This document shows, piece by piece, positions 1-10,142 of a stretch of DNA of 44,109 nt. Source of the stretch: Cymbomonas tetramitiformis (Eukaryota; Chlorophyta; Pyramimonadophyceae; Pyramimonadales; Pyramimonadaceae); contig LGRX02027112.1 of the NCBI GenBank assembly GCA_001247695.2, positions 1-44,109 of the forward strand, written 5' to 3'. Under the pieces are notes generated by a model. It made no database searches and had not been told where the DNA came from. It saw only the letters and a program-made list of their open reading frames with translations. Position numbers and translations under genes: made by a program. How positions within the stretch are numbered: position 1 is the first letter of the stretch; the number at the start of each line of letters is the position of its first letter.

Positions 1-156
1 TATATAGTGATGAAACACGATTCCTTTGGGAGCTTTGTTACAGAATAAAAATGTTTTCGTAACACGGGCCGTATTGCATAATCACCGGTTGTGATATATA
101 TCGATTCGTATCCGATTACTCTGAAACTTCGTATATGCATTTGTATGCCCGTGACA
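1..156 (+). repeat. 5' LTR of gypsy 1, right part only
   Basis: Matches 13357-13512 at 155 of 156 positions; the difference is T at 25 against C at 13381. It ends in GTGACA, the CA end expected of an LTR. An AATAAA polyadenylation-type signal is at 44-49, and the window starts within the TATATAG box that is complete in the 3' LTR. The missing left part should correspond to 13050-13356. Confidence 0.95.
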
Positions 157-159
157 AAT

Positions 160-170
160 TGGTATCAGAT
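160..170 (+). promoter_or_regulatory. Primer-binding site (initiator Met tRNA type)
   Basis: TGGTATCAGAT begins three bases after the LTR end. The first ten bases are those complementary to the 3' end of plant-type initiator methionine tRNA, the usual minus-strand primer of many LTR retrotransposons. Confidence 0.8.
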
Positions 171-583
171 GTGGCGAGTGCTGCCTTTAATTATGCTATT
201 CGCGCGGGATAACAGCACTCGGCTTTCTTCAGCGTAAGCGACTTCCATGCGCACAGTATGTTCTGGGGGGGAGATGAGCTCTTAGTCATTATTTTCCGTT
301 TGTATATGTCAAACTTATCCATGGAAAAGTATTTTTGACGACTACGAGCCTCTAGAGATCATATATCGTTCAGGACAGGTCCGGCGCTTATTTTCACACT
401 GTGGACGGTCAAACATGTCGTTCATCGGTTTTTGAAAAATATGCTCAGATCGGCAATTCAACCCTGCAACGACGTTTAACTATACCTGGACAATATGTAT
501 ATTGACGGAAATTATCTGGAATGCACGGAAACTCACGGTAGAATGCAGTATGTCGTCTCCTTCAGCTCTTAATACTCAGGGTA

Positions 584-914
584 CGGTATTCGTACGGTGA
601 CGTCTAGCAAACGTAAACGGCTTTTCTGGACACAGAATATCATTCTAGTATAGTATTCTTAGCGGTCGGAAACGAAAAATAGCTTCGTGTGTGGCGCACA
701 CAAACCCATCCTGCACGGGTCGAGGCTGTCTTCAACGTTAACGACAACACGGTATTCGTACGGTGACGTCTAGCAAACGTAAACGGCTTTTCTGGACACA
801 GAATATCATTCTAGTATAGTATTCTTAGTGGTCGGAAACGAAAAACAGCTTCGTGTGTGGCGCACACAAACCCATCCTGCACGGGTTGGGACTGTTTTCA
901 ACGTAACGACAACC
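584..914 (+). repeat. Tandem duplication of about 166 bp in the leader
   Basis: Unit 1 is about 584-749 and unit 2 about 750-914. Both run from GGTATTCGTACGGTGACGTC through TTCAACG(T)TAACGACAAC. They differ at only a few positions, including a one-base deletion in the second copy (CGTTAAC versus CGTAAC). The high similarity implies a recent duplication inside the element. Confidence 0.9.
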
Positions 915-970
915 TACTGGGTGGTCCGTTCTGTGTTGACGTCGTATATATATATATCTGGACTCGGGCT

Positions 971-3364
971 ATGAGTGGCACAGACGTGTACACTTATAAG
1001 ACGTCGGCTGGTATATTCAGGGGCACACCACAGACCAATCCTGCTTATCAAGCCAATGCCGAGATACCTTATCTCGGTTATGGTGCGCCCTCTGGAGCAC
1101 ACTATATGCAACACGGACAGCACACTTCAGCCGTCGGTTCGTCAGGAGGATATATTGGGTTACCTCCGGTAAGCCATTATCCTCACCACCTGCCAGCAGC
1201 TTCCCTTGGCACACCGACGGGAGCACAGCCAGTGGCACCATATTCTCAACCTGCTGTTGATCCTGCTGCTGCTGCGCCTTTTTGGGCGCATTCTGAAGCA
1301 GGGCACGTTGCACCATCGTCCGGATATCCTGGAGCAGCAGTTTCGGGCGCAGGCATGGGAGCTGCTATTGCCGAACGGTATGTTCGGCAGCCTACAACGG
1401 GGCAATATGGTGCGCAGTTTTCTGATCCTGCTGCCTTCGCAGTCCCTATGTATAGGGCATCACCAATGGCAGCAGCTAACTTCCTCCCAGCTGCTGCACC
1501 CGGCAGTTTATATCCAGGAGGGCCAATACCACCACTGTGGACAGCGGATCAGCCGGTGCAGTATATGACACCATCGGCTGCACCCACCGATGCAGCGGCG
1601 CCATTACCCTTACACACCTGGACTGGACATTACCCTTTCAGGAATGTTCAATTCCCAACACCCTATCAGGGTGAAGGCTGGTACACACAGGGCCGACCTC
1701 CTTATGGGAACCCGCTGCCTATGCGTGTGGAGTGGGAACACTCACCGTCGTTGCGGCTGGGCGAGGTGCATGCGCACACATTATCTGCGCGTACAACTGA
1801 TGGCGGAAACGCTACAGATAGTATGCGTGTGGACGGAATGCCGGGGCTGGGCGAGGTGCGTGCGCACACATTATCTGCGCGTACAACTGATGGCGGAAAC
1901 GCTACAGATAGTATGCGTGTGGACGGAATGCCGGGGCTGGGCGAGGTGCGTGCGCACACATTATCTACGCGTACAACTGATGACGGAAACGCTACAGATA
2001 GCGTGCGTGCTGACGGGATGCCGGGAGCAGATGGTGGATCAGCTGCAGCGGAGGAGGACATGAAGGATGCGTCAGCAGTGCGGGCGTCGGAGCTGGGCAA
2101 CGCCACCTCAGGCGTCTTTATGGTATCAGCTTCGGAGGCGTCCGAGATCAGCGAGGTCCGTTCTGGTGTACCGATGTCACCGCCCGATGTGGAGTCTGAT
2201 GGGGAAGTTGGACAACGAGGGCGCACCGAGGTGTTCTACGCGACGCAGTACCCGGACAACGACAGCAATGAATCGTATGCACTGCCGCGTGAGGATGGAC
2301 ATCCTCCACTCAGACGCCGACGTTCGAGGGCTGCATTGGGACCCTACAGCTGGAACCGTCACGATCTTCCTTATCGACATGACTCGAATTCACGATCGTC
2401 ATCGAATTCTGAAATGTCGGAGAGATCCAGAGCAAGGAGGGACGCCAAAGCGAGGAAGCGCAGGCTGGCGGAACGCGCAAGTTCGGGCTCGGGCAGTGAT
2501 CACAGTGTGGCTGGGTCACAGGGGGTGGCGGACCTTACCCAGACCATCAGCGACGCAGTGGTTGCTAAGTTGCAGCAGCTACACTCTGAAAACGCTGGTG
2601 GAGAATCTTCTGCTGAAGTATCTCTAGGTCAGAGGGTGACGCCAGGAGCGACGCAGAGCTCGCAATCCTTATCCATACCCGCGGTGGTTGCTAAGACGCA
2701 GCAGCCACAGCCTGGAAACGCTGATGGAGAACCTTCTGCTGAAGTATCTCTAGGTCAGACGCCAGGAGCGACGCGGACATCGCAACCACCACCCTCACCT
2801 GAGGATAGCTTGTCGCAGATCGCCCGAGTTGAGGAGGCCAGGCGCAAGTCCTCTGAGGGGCTCACGATGGAGGAAGCGATCAAGCTGGGCTTTCTAACTG
2901 TGGAGTTTCCCCCGATGAAGGATGACATGAGCAAGCCACAGGGGCTCTCGATGGAGTTGGCGACCAAGCTGGGGTTCCTGAGTGAGTCGCACCATGCGGC
3001 TGTGGTAACCGAGATGGTGGGAGCCTCGAATCAGGTGTGTGACTCGACTAACCCTAAATCGGGGACGCAGCGGGCGGAAGGACGTGTGGCCAAGGTCTCG
3101 TTCGAGATGGACAACCATGCAGATCCTCCTCCTAGTAGAAGACCTTACCAGATGTCGGTGGAGGAGCTTCGAAAATTGCGTGAGAGTATTGACCCTGTAC
3201 ATTCTGACTCACAATCAGGTGTAGCATGTCGACAGTTGGCCAGGATGCGGCGGTCTTCCCTCGACACCATCGTCATTGATGGAAGTGATTCCTCTCCAGC
3301 GGTGGCGAATGACAGCATTGGGACCGAGGAGGAGCAATGGCGGCGTATCTCGAAGGAGAAGTAG
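971..3364 (+). CDS. Gypsy 1 ORF1, N-terminal part, low-complexity protein
   Basis: The first ATG in the open frame is 971 (MSGTDVYTYKTS); the frame is open upstream from 857 but has no ATG there. The N-terminal 250 residues are rich in Ala, Gly, Pro, Tyr and Ser, like a disordered Gag extension. A 30-residue unit repeats three times (1757-2026). It is followed by acidic and Arg/Ser stretches and by a diverged 40-residue duplication containing SAEVSLGQ. Near the C terminus RRPYQMSVEELRKLRESI (about 3139-3192) resembles the RT N terminus of the same element at about 8092-8150. The frame ends at TAG 3362-3364 and reopens at once (WKAVDRKKAYDG). No known enzyme domain is visible; a structural, Gag-related role is inferred from position. 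Confidence 0.6.
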   Translation: MSGTDVYTYKTSAGIFRGTPQTNPAYQANAEIPYLGYGAPSGAHYMQHGQHTSAVGSSGGYIGLPPVSHYPHHLPAASLGTPTGAQPVAPYSQPAVDPAAAAPFWAHSEAGHVAPSSGYPGAAVSGAGMGAAIAERYVRQPTTGQYGAQFSDPAAFAVPMYRASPMAAANFLPAAAPGSLYPGGPIPPLWTADQPVQYMTPSAAPTDAAAPLPLHTWTGHYPFRNVQFPTPYQGEGWYTQGRPPYGNPLPMRVEWEHSPSLRLGEVHAHTLSARTTDGGNATDSMRVDGMPGLGEVRAHTLSARTTDGGNATDSMRVDGMPGLGEVRAHTLSTRTTDDGNATDSVRADGMPGADGGSAAAEEDMKDASAVRASELGNATSGVFMVSASEASEISEVRSGVPMSPPDVESDGEVGQRGRTEVFYATQYPDNDSNESYALPREDGHPPLRRRRSRAALGPYSWNRHDLPYRHDSNSRSSSNSEMSERSRARRDAKARKRRLAERASSGSGSDHSVAGSQGVADLTQTISDAVVAKLQQLHSENAGGESSAEVSLGQRVTPGATQSSQSLSIPAVVAKTQQPQPGNADGEPSAEVSLGQTPGATRTSQPPPSPEDSLSQIARVEEARRKSSEGLTMEEAIKLGFLTVEFPPMKDDMSKPQGLSMELATKLGFLSESHHAAVVTEMVGASNQVCDSTNPKSGTQRAEGRVAKVSFEMDNHADPPPSRRPYQMSVEELRKLRESIDPVHSDSQSGVACRQLARMRRSSLDTIVIDGSDSSPAVANDSIGTEEEQWRRISKEK
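1757..2026 (+). repeat. Three tandem 90-bp coding repeats
   Basis: Units start at 1757, 1847 and 1937, each 90 bp, encoding LGEVRAHTLSARTTDGGNAT and ten further residues. Units 1 and 2 are nearly identical (one His/Arg change); unit 3 has several changes. The exact three-base phase keeps the frame open. Confidence 0.95.
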
Positions 3365-4276
3365 TGGAAGGCAGTGGATCGCAAGAAGGCGTACGATGGG
3401 GCGCCACGTAAGTCAACTGGCGGGATGGGAGTGACAAGTGCACACTCACCACCTAGGAGATCAGCGGAGGGCGGAGGTCCCAGTGGCGTTCCCCCAGACG
3501 GTGGAGCAGAAGAAGAAGAAGATGATGAAGATCAATCTGAACCTCCTCGTCGACCTCCTTCTGGACCCCCACACTATCCTCCTGGCGGTTACAGTGGATC
3601 GCACCGGGGAAGGGCGATGCTAGTCACTGCGGAGGGGTTGAGCCTGTGGACGCCTACGCCTCCTGGGTATTCAGAATTCCAGTTTGACATGCCCACGGCT
3701 ACTGGATTGGCATCCACGGGACCCTTCGGCGTCAACCTCTTCTACAAGGCCCTGACGTTGATCGGTATGCCCCTCACGGAGTACATCTCCGCTGGGGGGT
3801 TGGTAACTGGTTCCCCCGCCTTACTTCTATCCCCCGCTGTCCCCATCTATGTCATGATGGTGAACAAGGATGCGGTGGACACGGTGTTACACGAGTATCA
3901 CCGCAGTCCTGGAGGAAGGGGGGTGGTGTCACCAAGCTGGATGGAAATCCCAGACTGGCCTCTTGAAGAGCAGATCTCCATGCTGGATCGAGATTGCCTG
4001 GCAGCTTGGTTCGAGGTGCAGCAAAGTCAGTGGTACGTGGACGAGTGCCGGAGAGAGAGAAACCCACCGGCCTTGGAAGCTCCTGCGACGCCTCCCTCCT
4101 CTTCGGCCGCGCCATCCTCGTCAATGGTCGGGGCGCCATCATTGTCAGTGGCCCTGACCAATACGCCTATACCTAATGACCCGATGGTAACGCGTATTCC
4201 AGTGGCCACCGCGAACACTTCGACGTCCTTATCGGCAGTGATCCCACAAGCGGGAGACTCATCTGTACCCTATTGA
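3365..4276 (+). CDS. Gypsy 1 ORF1 continuation after the in-frame TAG
   Basis: Same frame as the preceding ORF, separated only by TAG 3362-3364. It opens with a basic segment, then a Pro/Gly/acidic stretch containing EEEEDDEDQ. A more ordered part follows (about 3600-4060: LSLWTPTPPGYSEFQFDMP ... DWPLEEQISMLDRDCLAAWF) and then a Ser/Pro/Ala linker. It ends at TGA 4274-4276. The following Gag sequence (IEYHLLDFLLPLL) is in the next frame, so one indel near 4268-4273 probably broke a longer Gag. I do not recognise a family for the ordered part. Confidence 0.5.
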   Translation, partial: WKAVDRKKAYDGAPRKSTGGMGVTSAHSPPRRSAEGGGPSGVPPDGGAEEEEDDEDQSEPPRRPPSGPPHYPPGGYSGSHRGRAMLVTAEGLSLWTPTPPGYSEFQFDMPTATGLASTGPFGVNLFYKALTLIGMPLTEYISAGGLVTGSPALLLSPAVPIYVMMVNKDAVDTVLHEYHRSPGGRGVVSPSWMEIPDWPLEEQISMLDRDCLAAWFEVQQSQWYVDECRRERNPPALEAPATPPSSSAAPSSSMVGAPSLSVALTNTPIPNDPMVTRIPVATANTSTSLSAVIPQAGDSSVPY

Positions 4277-5842
4277 GTACCACCTGCTGGACTTCCTCCT
4301 GCCCTTGCTGCCCCACCTGGACTATCAAACATTGGAGTCCCACCTGGTCTCGCTGTTCAATCTGGGATCAGCGCGGTTGCAGCAGGAACTTCTGCAGGAG
4401 GTCCTGGACATCCCCTGCATTCAGGACCGCATGCGCCGCAACACCGGAGTCCCCATTTCGCAGGATCGGTTGCGCCACATCCTCACGCTCGTCCAGGCCT
4501 TTCTCCACACGCCCAGGTCTTCAACCCTCGTCCTCCTGGACAAGGAGAACACGACCCTGGCGACAAGGCGGCCTATCTGGAGAGTAAGGTGCAGAGCAAC
4601 ATCGACCGCCTCGTCGAAAAGCTGACCCGCTTCCCTTCCGCGGACAAGCTGAGTAAAGAGAAGGCCATCTCTGAGTTGGAGACCTTTGCGCGGAATCTGC
4701 ACAAGCTCCTCAACGAGAAGGTGGTGCTGAGGGCGTTCTCTCAGGCGAGCTGTTATGCGGGAGAGGGCCGTCAATCTTCGGTCTCCGAGGTGCTATGGAC
4801 CGTGACAGAAACTGCATTGGGCACGGAGCAGAAAGAGTATATGGAGAGGGCTGGCGGCGGTTCTGGGACATCGGAGGCCTGGCGTCTCCGATACAGCGAC
4901 CCCGACGTCTTTCTGGGGGACCTGGCGGTGAGTACTCTTCCGGTGGCGGAACTTCAAACTCTTCGAGATGACCTCCAGATTGGTCAGAAGAAAGACGAGA
5001 CCGCTGACGCCTACCATTCGCGATTGACCAATCGCCATAAAACTGTGAACTTTATGGCAAAGGTCGTTCAAGGGTGCGTGCAAGTCTCTGAGTCTGAGTT
5101 CTCATACATATTCTGGAGGGGACTCACCTACACTGACAAGGTGGGTGAGGAGCTGCGAAGGATCAAGCTGGACCTCTCCGAGCCACATGTGTGGGAGGAG
5201 AAGATGAAGGAGGCGGCGACGCCCCGTGATGTTACTCAGGCAATCTTAAAAGTGCTGGAGATTGCCAAAAACATCGAGTCGCGCAAGGAGAAGAAGGCGG
5301 CTCAGGCTCAATCCAACAGAAGTGGAGAACGAACTGGCCGCCCCTGGAATTCCCCTTCTACATCTCCATCACCCTCCAGGTCTTTCTTCCGAAGCCGCTC
5401 TCGGGAGCCCCATCGATTGATGGCAGCCACGCACGCTGAGCTCGCTGCAGCGCCGCCCTCTGCTCGACCATCGCCCCCGGCCTCGACAACAACCCCGACC
5501 TATCCGAAGCGAGTGAGAAACTGCTACGCGTGTCAAAGTCCCGACCATCTGGTGCGGGACTGTACGGACGCGGTGAAGTTGGCTGCGTGGAAGGCAAACG
5601 CACCCCCTCGTTTAGCTCGAAACCGAGAACAAGTGGCGGCGTTGTTCTGGGCGTTGTCGCGCAATGAGGACACTGAGTGGGCACCTGTCGAGCTAAAGGC
5701 GGAGATCGAGAGCTTGGCAGAGATGGATGGAGAGGCCGTGGAATCCTTGGCGGCCTTGGTAGGGTGCTCGGAGCAGCTGGCGGTTATTGGTGCGGAGTTG
5801 CACAACTCCGAGGAGATCACTATCTCCGAGGAGGAAGGGTGA
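4272..5842 (+). pseudogene. gag: Gypsy 1 Gag: capsid-like region and CCHC zinc knuckle (frameshifted)
   Basis: The structural protein that packages the RNA. Helical, charged capsid-like sequence runs in one frame from about 4272 to 4505 (SHLVSLFNLGSARLQQELL), then in another from about 4505 to the TGA at 5840-5842 (KAAYLESKVQSNIDRLVEKL onward), so at least one indel lies near 4505. The second part holds a capsid-like segment (about 4920-5290), an Arg/Ser-rich linker and a nucleocapsid zinc knuckle CYACQSPDHLVRDC (C-X2-C-X4-H-X4-C) at about 5524-5565. Pol is in the +1 frame relative to Gag and its open frame overlaps the Gag end by about 55 bases. Pol could therefore be made by +1 frameshifting or from its own ATG at 5925. 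Confidence 0.8.
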
Positions 5843-5843
5843 T

Positions 5844-8800
5844 GAATCACCCTTCTCGGTGGCGACAAGCTCGCCGCTGACTTTCAGCAGTAGGCTGAGA
5901 GTTTCACCTGAAGAAGGTGATCCTATGCCTCGGCACTTTGCAGTGTTGGGCACATGGATGTACAACAATGTGTACGCGCCCCTCTTGACGGAACAGTCAC
6001 AGCGTTTACCCGCGTGGCAGTGGCGAAGTAAAGGGAGGGCGACCTCGATGGAGGCTCTGATGCAGCGGATCCGGAAACAGCTGCGACAGAAAGTATCTGC
6101 TGCTGACATACAGAAGGACCTGGACAAGGACCTTATTAATGGACGGCGGCGACGCAATATTCCAATCAGGTTCCTAAACAGAAGGAGCAATCTGGATATG
6201 ATGCGGACAATGGCAGACCTACCTCTCGCACATCACGCTGCAGGGGGTGTGGTACCGGTATGTACCCGGAAATCAATGATCACATCACATGTTGATAATC
6301 TACTTCAGCGAGGTGTGGTGGATATTGGTGAGTTACATCGCAGCCGGAGTTTGACAGCTCTGGATTTGGCGATGCCTCTAGCTACCCTTTTAAGGTATGC
6401 TTGGGAAGAGCTGTCTATGGAAGAGCAACTACACGCTATGTCTCAGGAGACTTCCACTCCAAGAGGCAGCAGACAGTGGGAGTTGGAGGGGTGGAAGCGT
6501 GTGAGGAAAAGATATGAGCCCCTCTCTGTGCGTGACGATTCTGGAACTTTACTGGTGCTGGAATCTTTGCAATCTCCTGTGGCACGCCCATCAGCGGCGA
6601 TATCTGACACGGGCAGGATACCAGGATCTGGGGGGGACATCCCTGGAATTCCTGATACATGGTGTAGTTTATATCGAGTACACCGATTTCGGGAGATGCA
6701 GCAAGAAGCAGACCCAGCCACAGTTTATCAGGAGATGTTTGCGGAGGATATGCCTGAGGTACCGAGTAATTCAGGTGATACTCCATCTGAAGGCGATGAT
6801 TCTGGAGGGCCGGTAGGTGTTACAACCCCTCCATTGTCGATACCGGAGATTTCAGAATCTCCGACGCATGCATCAGCGGATGAACAGATGTCCACGCCCG
6901 ATAACGACCTAAACTTCACGCAGCAAATGATGGCAGCGGGAGATCAAGACTCGAAACCAGTTGCGGACCACAACGATGCTGCAACTACTACTCATGTATC
7001 ACCTTCAACCACCATGGACGCGCAACTGTCCGTGTTGGATAGTCACCCTCTGGATGATGATGACCTTGGAGAAAGTCACCCATTGGATGATAATGAGGAA
7101 GATGATGATGACCCACTTAAATGTGAGCGGGTGTGCAGCGATGGTAGTGTACGATGGGGACCCACTGAATACTTGGCTTCTGCACAAGATCCAGATGGAC
7201 CCCTACTTCTGGTATTCTTCGCGTACTTGAAGGGACATCGTGTCAAGGTGCTGGTGGATTCTGGAGCTTCAGATATATTCGTATCTGAAGACTGCGCCAG
7301 ACGCTGCAAGTTGACTACGCGAAGTGGACCCGCTATGCGTGTGACCCTGGCGGATGGCTCAGTCAAGACGACTGGTCATGTGGCTTATTCTAAGTTCACT
7401 GCCAGGACCACGACAGGGACCTATACTGAGCAATCTATGGCTATGCGGGTGCTACCCTTGGGCATCGCCGTGGACATGGTGTTGGGAGGGAAATGGCTAC
7501 GCAGCTTATCTCCCATTACGCTGGACTATGATGGCAATGGTGCAGTGTCCTTTTCTAACAAAAGGAAAGGAGGCGGTGCAGAGAGGGTTACCATTTCCGG
7601 GTGTAGTAATCCTGGAATCAGTGCTGCCCCTGGAGGAAGGAAAGGGAAGCGACGAGGAGATGTGGATTGTGCCGGGCTGATTGACGAGGTGTTCCTCACT
7701 TCGGTGCAGTTGAAGAAACATATAGTGGCCGCGGAAACGCGGAGACTCGCGGGAGACGCTTCTTCAATGCCCGCATGGTTGATGATGGCTGCGAGGACCA
7801 CAACCGGAGAGTCGGCTTTCAAGGTGGAAGCTGAGGATTTGGCCGTTGAGAAGGAGGACATCTCGAAGATTCCTACTGGCGCCAACGATGAACCGAAGAA
7901 CCCTGTGTCGCAGCAGGACTCGCAAGATGCGGATGCCACTGCAGCGTGGAAGAAGAAGTTCAAGGACCTCTTCGACGAGTTTGAGCAGGAGCTGCGGGAC
8001 TCTTTACCTTCTGGATTGGAAAACCTTCGACACGCTGACGAAGATCAGGCGAAGATTAACCTCAAGCCGGACAGAGAAGGAGGACCTCCCTGTAGAAGAC
8101 CTTACAAGATGTCTGTGGAGGAGTTGCGTCAACTACGAGAACGCATTGAACAACTGGTGGAGAAAGGATACATACGGCCCTCTTCGAGTCCGTATGCGGC
8201 TCCTTGTTTAATGGTACCCAAGCCAGGACAGCCCCATATCCTTAGGCTGGTGTGTGATTTCAGGCAACTGAATTCACAAACAATTCGAGACCGGTATCCT
8301 CTACCTGATATTCAAATGATGTTTGACGAGATGCAGGGAGCTACCCATTTCTCCACCTTCGACGCTGTAGACGGGTTCTGGCAAGTACCTATGGCACCTG
8401 AGGACGTGGAGAAGACAGCGTTTACTACTCAGATGGGAGCCTACGAGTGGTTGGTAATGCCTCAAGGCTTGCAGAACTCCCCGTCACAATATCAACGGCG
8501 AATGCAGCGAGCGTTGGGACATTTACCCTTCGGCAGAATTTTCATTGACGATGTGTGTGTTTACACCAGTGGGACCGTGGAGGAGCACTACTCTGCGGTA
8601 CGCACATTTCTGTTAACATGTCGCGAGAAGGGTGTATACTTGAAGAAGTCTAAGGCACAAATGTTGAAGTCTTCTATCAAGTTCCTTGGTCACACTCTGT
8701 CGAAGGAAGGGTGCCAACCTCAACATGATAAGGTGGCGGCAGTGCGCGATTGGCCTGCGCTGGAGAATGTTACCCACGTGCGGCAGTTCTTGGGACTGGC

Positions 8801-10142
8801 GGGATATTATAGGCGTTTCATCCACTGCTTCTCTGAGATAGCGCAGCCCTTGACCAAGCTGACCAAGACGGATGTACCCTGGACATGGGGACCGGAGCAG
8901 CAGTGGGCCTTTGAGGAGTTGAAAGCTGCTCTGGTTAAGGCGCCCATTCTGGCATTGCCAAATATGAAGGCGGCAGCTGATGGGTCTGCTCCTTTTCTGG
9001 TGCAGACGGACGCTAGCGGAGTGGCGCTAGGCGGGGTCCTTATGCAAGACTGTGGGAATGGCCTGAAGGTGATTGCATATGAGAGCCGACAATTTTCAGC
9101 GGCAGAGCAGAATTACCATAATGGAGAGCGAGAACTGGGTGCTCTACATCATTGCTGTACAGTGACGTGGAGGCATTATTTGATTTTTACAGAGTTCAAG
9201 CTTCAAGGTGATCACCGCCCATTAGAGTGGTTAATGGAGCCGGGGCGTGAGCTATCTAGGCGACAGGCGAGATGGTACATGTACTTGGTGGAGGTGGGTG
9301 TTCCCCGTATGGAATATGTGAAGGGGGCTCTGTTGCTGGTACCTGACGCCTTGTCTCGCCGACCTGACTATGTGGTCAAGTCGCCACGAGACGGGTTGAA
9401 GGAGGCGGGGGTATTGGACGACAAATCTGATTTACCCAAGACTTCGCTCGCTGCGATGGACACCTCCCACATCTTCGAAGAGGGGCCCTCGAAGAGCTAT
9501 CCTGCATGGCATGCAGAGCAGCAGGCTTATCTTCACGCGGTGGACACTTTACAGACAGCGGAGAAAGCTATGGAGGCTACCCTGGCCTTTAAAAGTCGGG
9601 GGAAGTATCTGAGATCCAAGACGCTGGACAAGCGCATCACTTCTAAAGTGAAGGGGGTATCAGATAAAGTCGCGGAGGTCAGCATTCGCACCGAGGACAC
9701 TCAGACGACTCAGCAGAAGTCGGGTGGACTGGAACGCACATTGAGGAGGAGTCCCCGCTCCCAAGTGTTGCGAGTGAAGGAGGATGTAGAAACTTCTTTA
9801 CGGGATGCCGCCTCAGAACGAGGCGATGTGAACACCAAAGTGACCAAGCAGGGTGAACCGCAGAACAGGCGTTCTGTGCCTTCTGCCCTGAAAGGGGATG
9901 TGAAGGAAGCCCAGTGCTCAGAAGTGCAGGAACAGTCTGCAGAAGCTCCACTGCCATCACAGAGGCAGCCAAAGAAGTCTGTACGGTTCCAGGCAGTTGG
10001 CTGGCGCGGTATGCGAGTGCGGCAGGACGTGTTTGACCGTATTCAGGCTAAATATGGCAACTTCGACGTCGACGCCTGTTGCGATGAGCATGGCAACAAT
10101 CGGCGTGTAAAGCGGTTCTGGCACAACTGCTTACAGGAGTAG
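5844..10142 (+). CDS. pol: Gypsy 1 Pol part 1: protease, reverse transcriptase, RNase H
   Basis: The frame is open from about 5787, overlapping gag; the first good ATG is 5925. The N-terminal 430 residues before the protease match nothing I recognise and include an acidic stretch (about 7040-7110). The aspartic protease has DSGAS at 7257-7271. RT spans about 8090-8960: GYIRPSSSPYAAP, LVCDFRQLN, FDAVDGFWQVP, MPQGLQNSP and the active-site box FIDD at 8541-8552 (F for the usual Y), then FLGHTLSKEG and the thumb. RNase H covers about 8990-9360 (QTDASGVALGG, PDALSRRPDY). A 200-residue basic linker leads into the N6-MTase-like domain, which is cut by TAG 10140-10142; the frame continues directly after it. 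The catalytic Asp residues of protease, RT and RNase H are present. Confidence 0.93.
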   Translation, partial: ESPFSVATSSPLTFSSRLRVSPEEGDPMPRHFAVLGTWMYNNVYAPLLTEQSQRLPAWQWRSKGRATSMEALMQRIRKQLRQKVSAADIQKDLDKDLINGRRRRNIPIRFLNRRSNLDMMRTMADLPLAHHAAGGVVPVCTRKSMITSHVDNLLQRGVVDIGELHRSRSLTALDLAMPLATLLRYAWEELSMEEQLHAMSQETSTPRGSRQWELEGWKRVRKRYEPLSVRDDSGTLLVLESLQSPVARPSAAISDTGRIPGSGGDIPGIPDTWCSLYRVHRFREMQQEADPATVYQEMFAEDMPEVPSNSGDTPSEGDDSGGPVGVTTPPLSIPEISESPTHASADEQMSTPDNDLNFTQQMMAAGDQDSKPVADHNDAATTTHVSPSTTMDAQLSVLDSHPLDDDDLGESHPLDDNEEDDDDPLKCERVCSDGSVRWGPTEYLASAQDPDGPLLLVFFAYLKGHRVKVLVDSGASDIFVSEDCARRCKLTTRSGPAMRVTLADGSVKTTGHVAYSKFTARTTTGTYTEQSMAMRVLPLGIAVDMVLGGKWLRSLSPITLDYDGNGAVSFSNKRKGGGAERVTISGCSNPGISAAPGGRKGKRRGDVDCAGLIDEVFLTSVQLKKHIVAAETRRLAGDASSMPAWLMMAARTTTGESAFKVEAEDLAVEKEDISKIPTGANDEPKNPVSQQDSQDADATAAWKKKFKDLFDEFEQELRDSLPSGLENLRHADEDQAKINLKPDREGGPPCRRPYKMSVEELRQLRERIEQLVEKGYIRPSSSPYAAPCLMVPKPGQPHILRLVCDFRQLNSQTIRDRYPLPDIQMMFDEMQGATHFSTFDAVDGFWQVPMAPEDVEKTAFTTQMGAYEWLVMPQGLQNSPSQYQRRMQRALGHLPFGRIFIDDVCVYTSGTVEEHYSAVRTFLLTCREKGVYLKKSKAQMLKSSIKFLGHTLSKEGCQPQHDKVAAVRDWPALENVTHVRQFLGLAGYYRRFIHCFSEIAQPLTKLTKTDVPWTWGPEQQWAFEELKAALVKAPILALPNMKAAADGSAPFLVQTDASGVALGGVLMQDCGNGLKVIAYESRQFSAAEQNYHNGERELGALHHCCTVTWRHYLIFTEFKLQGDHRPLEWLMEPGRELSRRQARWYMYLVEVGVPRMEYVKGALLLVPDALSRRPDYVVKSPRDGLKEAGVLDDKSDLPKTSLAAMDTSHIFEEGPSKSYPAWHAEQQAYLHAVDTLQTAEKAMEATLAFKSRGKYLRSKTLDKRITSKVKGVSDKVAEVSIRTEDTQTTQQKSGGLERTLRRSPRSQVLRVKEDVETSLRDAASERGDVNTKVTKQGEPQNRRSVPSALKGDVKEAQCSEVQEQSAEAPLPSQRQPKKSVRFQAVGWRGMRVRQDVFDRIQAKYGNFDVDACCDEHGNNRRVKRFWHNCLQE

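Larger units (their letters stand above)
157..970 (+). other. Untranslated leader of gypsy 1
   Basis: About 0.8 kb between the LTR and the first plausible ATG (971). No convincing coding sequence. It contains the primer-binding site and a tandem duplication (584-914). The ORF1 frame is open back to about 857 without an ATG, so the second repeat unit overlaps that open frame. It may hold the packaging signal; that is inference. Confidence 0.6.

Noticed and set aside
7526..7963. Antisense frames over pol (also 11556-12032, 34580-34996, 43710-43958)
   Set aside because: Shadows of real coding sequence on the other strand; no independent features.
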